Translations under genes and position numbers: made by a program | Notes under the pieces: model-generated | Told to the model about the DNA's origin: nothing | The model's database searches: none | What the model saw: the letters and a program-made list of their open reading frames with translations, nothing else | Assembly (NCBI RefSeq): GCF_014192575.1 | Contig: NZ_JACHYC010000001.1 | Coordinates: forward strand, 1 to 64,000 | Reading direction: 5' to 3' | Length of the DNA: 64,000 nt | DNA from: Variovorax sp. Sphag1AA | GTDB lineage: Bacteria > Pseudomonadota > Gammaproteobacteria > Burkholderiales > Burkholderiaceae_C | Shown here: in pieces, positions 59,876 to 64,000 of the stretch | Position numbering within the stretch: the first letter of the stretch is position 1 | How the letters are laid out: every line of letters begins with the position of its first letter

Positions 59876-60355
59876 TTGGCCAACAAGAACACGATCTGCC
59901 TCTGGTATGACGGCACCGCCCTCGAAGCCGCACAGTTCTACGCTAAGACGTTCCCGGACAGCGCCGTGAAGTCCGTGTATCACGCACCCGGCGACTATCC
60001 CGACGGCAAGAAGGGCAATGTGCTGACTGTTGAATTCACCGTCATGGGCATTCCGTGCCTCGGCCTGAACGGAGGCCCGGCGTTCAAGCACACCGAGGCC
60101 TTCTCGTTCCAGGTCTCGACAGAGGACCAGGCCGAAACCGACCGGCTGTGGAACGCAATCGTCAGCAACGGCGGCGAGGAAAGTGCCTGCGGCTGGTGCA
60201 AGGACAAGTGGGGCCTGTCGTGGCAGATCACGCCGCGCGCCCTCATGGAAGCCATCGCCGACCCGGACCCCGCGGCGGCCAAGCGCGCGTTCGACGCGAT
60301 GATGCAGATGAAGAAGATCGACATCGCAACCATCGAGGCGGCGCGTCGGGGCTGA
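59876..60355 (+). CDS. VOC/PhnB-like protein (3-demethylubiquinone methyltransferase-like fold)
   Basis: 159-residue glyoxalase-superfamily protein. CLWYDGTALEAAQFYAKTFPDSAV at the start, PCLGLNGGPAFKHTEAFSFQV near residue 60 and WGLSWQITPRALMEAI near residue 117 are standard for PhnB-type VOC proteins annotated as 3-demethylubiquinone-9 3-methyltransferase; actual methyltransferase activity is doubtful. The start is TTG at 59876 with AGGAG seven bases upstream, preferred to a TTG 24 bp earlier. Confidence 0.88.
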   Translation: MANKNTICLWYDGTALEAAQFYAKTFPDSAVKSVYHAPGDYPDGKKGNVLTVEFTVMGIPCLGLNGGPAFKHTEAFSFQVSTEDQAETDRLWNAIVSNGGEESACGWCKDKWGLSWQITPRALMEAIADPDPAAAKRAFDAMMQMKKIDIATIEAARRG

Positions 60356-60366
60356 GCTGCGGCGGG

Positions 60367-61749
60367 TCAGGGCTCGGCGGCGACCACGCGCGGCACCTTG
60401 CCGCTGCGACCTGCGCGGCCGGGCTCGCCCGCGCGGCATTCGATGTGCACGCCGGTGACACCCTGCGTGCGCAGGAATTCGCTCAGCGCACGGTGCGCCT
60501 TGTGCAGCGCCAGCTCCGCCTCGCCGCCCTGCAGTCCGGTGCGCATCAGCAGGTCACGCGGTCCCTGCTGCACCAATTGGAAATCGAAGAGGCCTGCGCC
60601 ATCTTCGATTGCGGTGCTTAGCGCGAGCGGAAGCAGTTGAACGGAGGCAGCACCGTCGCCCTCGATGCGAAGCGTGTCTTCGCAGCGGCCTTCCACTTCG
60701 ACGACGGGTAGTCGCGATCCGCAAGCACAGCCATGTGCGTGCAAGGAAACGCGATCGCCGAGGTCGTAGCGGATGAGCGGCTGCAGGTGGTTGGCCAGGT
60801 TGGTCAGCAGCACCGTCGCACCGGTCTCGCCGCGCGGCACCGGTCGCTGATGCTCATCCACCGCTTCCAGGATGGCCCAGTCGCTGTTGAGGTGCAGCGA
60901 GCCCTTTTCGCATTCGAACGCTAGGGACAGGAATTCGGAGGCGCCATAGCTGTCGGCCAATGCGCAATGGAAAGCGCTCTGGATGTACGCGCGCTTTGCG
61001 GGACACAGGTTTTCGCCCCCGGTCCACACCTCGCGGGGCGTCGTGCGCATTCGTCCATGCAGACGTTCTTCGGCCAGCATGACTGCAGCGCTCGGATAGG
61101 TTGCGATGACGCTCGGGGCCATCGCGTCGATCGCCCTGACGATGGCTTCCGCCGGCTGCATGAACGAGATGCAGCGCAATCGTTGTGCCAGCGCCGGGTT
61201 GAGCCGCCGAAGCCGCTCGATCGACACCGTGCTCGCGAAGTGGCCCTCGGTCGCGCCGACGAAGGCAATCTGCTCGCCCCAGCCCCATGGGTCGAAGAGG
61301 CGCCGCGCGGGCCGAAGCATCGGCCGGCGTATCGCTTCGAGCGCGTCGAAGACGGCTAGGGCGAGATCGTCCTGCACGAAGATGCCGGGCTCGCCGCTGC
61401 TGCCGGAGCTCTCCCAGACCAGGTAGCTGCCGAGGTAGGGCTCGGCGATGCGGTGGCGGTCCGCCACGAAGCGGCGCAATTCGTCGAGACGGATCGCCGG
61501 ATCGGTGACCCACTCGTCGAAGCGATGCATCAGCTCGGTCTTGTGGACGACCGGTATCTCATGCAGATGAGCGTGGTCGCAGTCGCAGTTTTCAAGCAGG
61601 CGGCCATAGAACGGCGAGTGCGCCTTCGCGGAAGCCAGCAATCGCCCGAGACGCTGCCGCTGGCGCACCGTCAGCGCATCGCCATCGGCATAGGAGGCAA
61701 CGGCCACGTCCGTGGCTACCGTTCCCCAGAGCCAGCCATCGGGCGTCAT
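60367..61749 (-). CDS. PaaK/CapK-type adenylate-forming enzyme
   Basis: 460-residue member of the phenylacetate-CoA ligase/CapK family. The phosphate-binding loop reads ESSGSSGEPGIFVQD near residue 113; LADSYGASEFLSLAFECEKG near residue 262, LIRYDLGDRVSL near residue 325, and a Cys/Gly-rich CACGSRLPVVEVEGRCEDTL follow. Members activate aryl acids or fatty acids or transfer them to polymers. The C-terminus is unusually short and acidic-free, and no substrate is evident. It sits between a VOC gene and an EamA transporter with no shared operon partner. Confidence 0.85.
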   Translation of the reverse strand: MTPDGWLWGTVATDVAVASYADGDALTVRQRQRLGRLLASAKAHSPFYGRLLENCDCDHAHLHEIPVVHKTELMHRFDEWVTDPAIRLDELRRFVADRHRIAEPYLGSYLVWESSGSSGEPGIFVQDDLALAVFDALEAIRRPMLRPARRLFDPWGWGEQIAFVGATEGHFASTVSIERLRRLNPALAQRLRCISFMQPAEAIVRAIDAMAPSVIATYPSAAVMLAEERLHGRMRTTPREVWTGGENLCPAKRAYIQSAFHCALADSYGASEFLSLAFECEKGSLHLNSDWAILEAVDEHQRPVPRGETGATVLLTNLANHLQPLIRYDLGDRVSLHAHGCACGSRLPVVEVEGRCEDTLRIEGDGAASVQLLPLALSTAIEDGAGLFDFQLVQQGPRDLLMRTGLQGGEAELALHKAHRALSEFLRTQGVTGVHIECRAGEPGRAGRSGKVPRVVAAEP

Positions 61750-61934
61750 GAGGGCGCGTCGTCCAAGTTCACCGCAGCTCTCATCGTCTTCATGATCGCT
61801 CCATCGTCGCGAGGAGAAGAGTCATTGTGGTGACGTGCGAGGCGGTCCAGGTAGAAGCGTTTCACGCCGATACAGACTGCCCAGGCTTGGCGCGGCGCGG
61901 CATGATCGGGCGCTTCCTGCACCATTTCGCACAC

Positions 61935-62855
61935 ATGACTTCGCAGCCTCTCGCCTCCCGGTCTTCGTCTCACGCCAGCGGCCGCGCCGTCGCCACCATG
62001 GTCGGCGCCATGGGCTGCTTCGTGTTCAACGACGCGACGGTCAAGCACGTGAGCCAGTCGATGCCTTCGGCACAGCTCATCTTTGTGCGCGGCGTGATCG
62101 CGACGGTGCTCGTTCTGCTGGTCGCCTATCGGCTGGGAGCGTTGCGGCAGATCGGTGCGGTGCTGCATCCGCGCGTGGCGCTTCGCGGTGCGATCGATGC
62201 CTGCGCGACGATGCTGTACCTGGTGTCGCTGTTCCAGCTGCCGATCGCCAACGCGACGGCCATCAACCTCGCGGCACCGCTCTTCATGACGGTGTTCGCG
62301 GTGCTCTTTCTCGGCGAGCGCGCGGGCAGGGCGCGCTGGATCGCCGTGGTGCTGGGCTTTGTCGGCGTGGTGTGCATCGTGCGCCCCAGTGGAGACGGCT
62401 TCAACGGCTGGGCGCTGCTGTGCCTGCTCGGCACGCTGTTTCACGCTACGCGCGACCTGATGACCCGTCGCATCGATCCGGCGATCCCGTCGATCATCAT
62501 CACGCTCGCCACCGCGTTAGCGGTGACCCTGCTGTCCGGGGCGCTGACGGTGGCGAGTGGCTGGAAGCCCTTCGCGCTGCGCGAGCTGGCTCTGCTGGGT
62601 GTCGCGGCGGCGTTCCTCGCTTCGGGCTACTTCCTGCTGGTGCAATGCATGCGCGCTGGGGAGGTGTCGCTCACGGCGCCGTTCCGCTACACGGCGGTTC
62701 TCTTTGCCACGCTCCTGGGCTATGCGATCTGGGACGAGGTGCCGGGCGGATCGGCATGGGCCGGCATCGCGCTGCTTGTCGGCTCCGGGCTGTACATGCT
62801 GCACGACGAACGCGAGCGTCGTCGTGCGGCGGTGCTCGACGCGCAGCCCGAGTGA
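61935..62855 (+). CDS. EamA/DMT-family transporter
   Basis: 306-residue, ten-helix drug/metabolite transporter with two EamA repeats. The first includes MVGAMGCFVFNDATVKHVSQ and the ATAINLAAPLFMTVFAVLFLGE segment near residue 105; the second includes SLTAPFRYTAVLFATLLGYAIW near residue 250, which are typical solute-exporter helices. The ATG at 61935 is one of several in-frame candidates (an ATG at 61902 gives 11 extra residues) and no Shine-Dalgarno is strong. Substrate unknown. Confidence 0.87.
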   Translation: MTSQPLASRSSSHASGRAVATMVGAMGCFVFNDATVKHVSQSMPSAQLIFVRGVIATVLVLLVAYRLGALRQIGAVLHPRVALRGAIDACATMLYLVSLFQLPIANATAINLAAPLFMTVFAVLFLGERAGRARWIAVVLGFVGVVCIVRPSGDGFNGWALLCLLGTLFHATRDLMTRRIDPAIPSIIITLATALAVTLLSGALTVASGWKPFALRELALLGVAAAFLASGYFLLVQCMRAGEVSLTAPFRYTAVLFATLLGYAIWDEVPGGSAWAGIALLVGSGLYMLHDERERRRAAVLDAQPE

Positions 62856-62864
62856 GCGTGGCCG

Positions 62865-64000
62865 TCAGTCTCCGCGCGCCGTCGGGCTGATGCGATCGAA
62901 CCAGGGCCTCGCGCGCTCCAGTTGAGCAGCGAGTGCGAACAGCAGGTCTTCGCGTCCAACCGCCGCAGCGAACTGCACGCCGATCGGCAGGCCATCCGCG
63001 TTCCAGTGCAGCGGCACCGACATCGCCGGTTGCCCGCTGGCATTGAAGTAGGGCAGGAAGGCGGTGTAGCGCAGGGTGTCGGTCCGGTGGGTCACGTAGT
63101 CGCGGTTGGCTGCATAGCGACCGATCAAGGCGGGCGGTGTGGTGAGCGTGGGTGTCAGCAGCACGTCGTAGTCAGCCATGAAGGCGCCCAGCCGGCGCCC
63201 GATGCCATGCATGCGCGCGATGGCGTCGGCGTAGTCGACGGCAGAGTGACGCAGTGCGAAGTCCACCGCGGTGAAGATCGATGTCTCCAGTTGGTCGAGG
63301 CTGGGGCGGATGCCTTTCATCGCGCAGCCGGCACGTACGGCCTGGGCGGTCCCGGCCGCGACGGCGAGTTGCATCGCGCGTGTGAATCCGTCGAAGTCCA
63401 GGTCCGGAAGTCGTGTGGGTTCGACATGGTGGCCCAGCTGCTCGCACAGCGCGGCTGCATCGACGGCTGCGGCGACGCAGTCCGCATGCACGGGTTCGCC
63501 GGAGGGCGAGTCGGTGATCAGTCCGATGCGCAGCGCCGACGGGTCGCGGTCGAGCAATTGCAGATAGCTGCCGTCGAAGTGTGGCGCGGCGTAGGGCGCA
63601 CCGGTGTCGGCGCCGTGCGTGGCGTCGAGCACTGCGGCGGAGTCGCGCACCGAGCGCGAGATGACGTGCTCGACACCGAGTCCGCCCCAGCCTTCGCCGT
63701 TGACCGGGCCCATCGGATTGCGCATGCGCGTCGGCTTGAGACCGAAAAGCCCGCAGCACGACGCCGGGATGCGAATCGAGCCGCCGCCGTCGGAGCCGTG
63801 CGCCACCGGCAGGATGCCGGCCGCGACCGCCGCCGCTGCGCCGCCGGACGAGCCGCCCGCCGAGTGCGCGAGGTTCCACGGGTTGCGTGTGGGCTCGCCG
63901 TAGACGAGCGCCTCGCTCGTGCAGTTGGCGCCGAACTCCGGCGTGGTGGTGCGTCCGAAGAAGTTGAAGCCAGCGCTGCGCAGCCGGGCTGCCAGTTCGC
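62865..64000 (-). CDS. Amidase-signature family hydrolase (N-terminus outside window)
   Basis: The visible 378 codons are the middle and C-terminus of an amidase-signature enzyme. The family core is complete: [19 protein letters not shown] (with the cis-Ser of the catalytic triad) and [20 protein letters not shown] (nucleophilic Ser in GGGSIRIPA). Substrate specificity, for amide, acylamide or carbamate, is not clear. The N-terminal catalytic Lys lies beyond the window. The stop is 9 bp from the EamA gene end, convergent. Confidence 0.9.
   Translation of the reverse strand, partial: ELAARLRSAGFNFFGRTTTPEFGANCTSEALVYGEPTRNPWNLAHSAGGSSGGAAAAVAAGILPVAHGSDGGGSIRIPASCCGLFGLKPTRMRNPMGPVNGEGWGGLGVEHVISRSVRDSAAVLDATHGADTGAPYAAPHFDGSYLQLLDRDPSALRIGLITDSPSGEPVHADCVAAAVDAAALCEQLGHHVEPTRLPDLDFDGFTRAMQLAVAAGTAQAVRAGCAMKGIRPSLDQLETSIFTAVDFALRHSAVDYADAIARMHGIGRRLGAFMADYDVLLTPTLTTPPALIGRYAANRDYVTHRTDTLRYTAFLPYFNASGQPAMSVPLHWNADGLPIGVQFAAAVGREDLLFALAAQLERARPWFDRISPTARGD

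Overview
The window is GC-rich, densely packed DNA that reads like the chromosome of a Comamonadaceae-type betaproteobacterium; Variovorax or a close relative is my inference. Supporting signs are the catabolic gene repertoire, many Liv-type and MFS transporters, frequent ATGA/GTGA start-stop overlaps, a DcaP-like porin, a two-gene ergothioneine pathway, and a GC-rich intergenic repeat at 5047-5115. No rRNA, tRNA, CRISPR array, integrase or transposase was recognised.

Layout. 0-3.3 kb: minus-strand sugar ABC importer (permease cut by the window edge, double-ATPase) led by a ROK repressor. 3.4-15.8 kb: an aromatic/hydroaromatic acid catabolic island. It holds a shikimate-type MFS permease, a PcaR-like IclR regulator with five matching operator-like sites, two shikimate-dehydrogenase-like enzymes, a 3-dehydroshikimate dehydratase, a five-gene Liv-type ABC transporter, and pcaB-pcaC-pcaD. 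Together they would import shikimate-like acids, convert them to protocatechuate, and carry the ring-cleavage product on to 3-oxoadipate; protocatechuate 3,4-dioxygenase is not in the window. 15.8-19.6 kb: urate/ureide breakdown genes (two 5-hydroxyisourate hydrolases, one with a Tat signal; OHCU decarboxylase; MFS permease) divergent from a LysR regulator with a perfect inverted repeat between them.

19.7-28 kb: DsbA/FrnE-like protein, a DUF1800/DUF1501 secreted pair, RidA and SRPBCC proteins, a type II NADH dehydrogenase, and egtB-egtD. 28-30.1 kb: an orphan VirB6/TrbL-like protein with a long glycine-rich C-terminus, overlapped by a small membrane-protein gene (possible toxin and immunity). 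30.4-38.9 kb: AraC regulator, porin, membrane proteins, and a NodT/HlyD/DUF2955 efflux unit ending in a small potassium channel. 39.2-39.45 kb: a strongly structured segment resembling phage c4-type antisense RNA. 39.6-41.1 kb: a MocR regulator with four spaced operator half-sites.

41-54 kb is an accessory-looking zone of small, mostly minus-strand genes (NTF2-like, GNAT, cupin, CinA, LOG, a stand-alone kdsA, VF530, DUF4256, serine hydrolase) with two degraded genes. It contains an uncharacterised three-gene set (secreted protein with duplicated CxxC domains, His-rich membrane protein, small two-TM protein) and a second copy of the two-TM gene nearby. 54-64 kb: orphan ABC ATPase, a flavoprotein with an altered FAD motif, acyl-CoA synthetase, Imm-5-like and small proteins, VOC protein, PaaK-like adenylate-forming enzyme, EamA transporter and a truncated amidase.

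Start codons were chosen from visible Shine-Dalgarno sequences, overlap with neighbours and signal peptides. Family names are recognised from sequence motifs by eye, not from searches.
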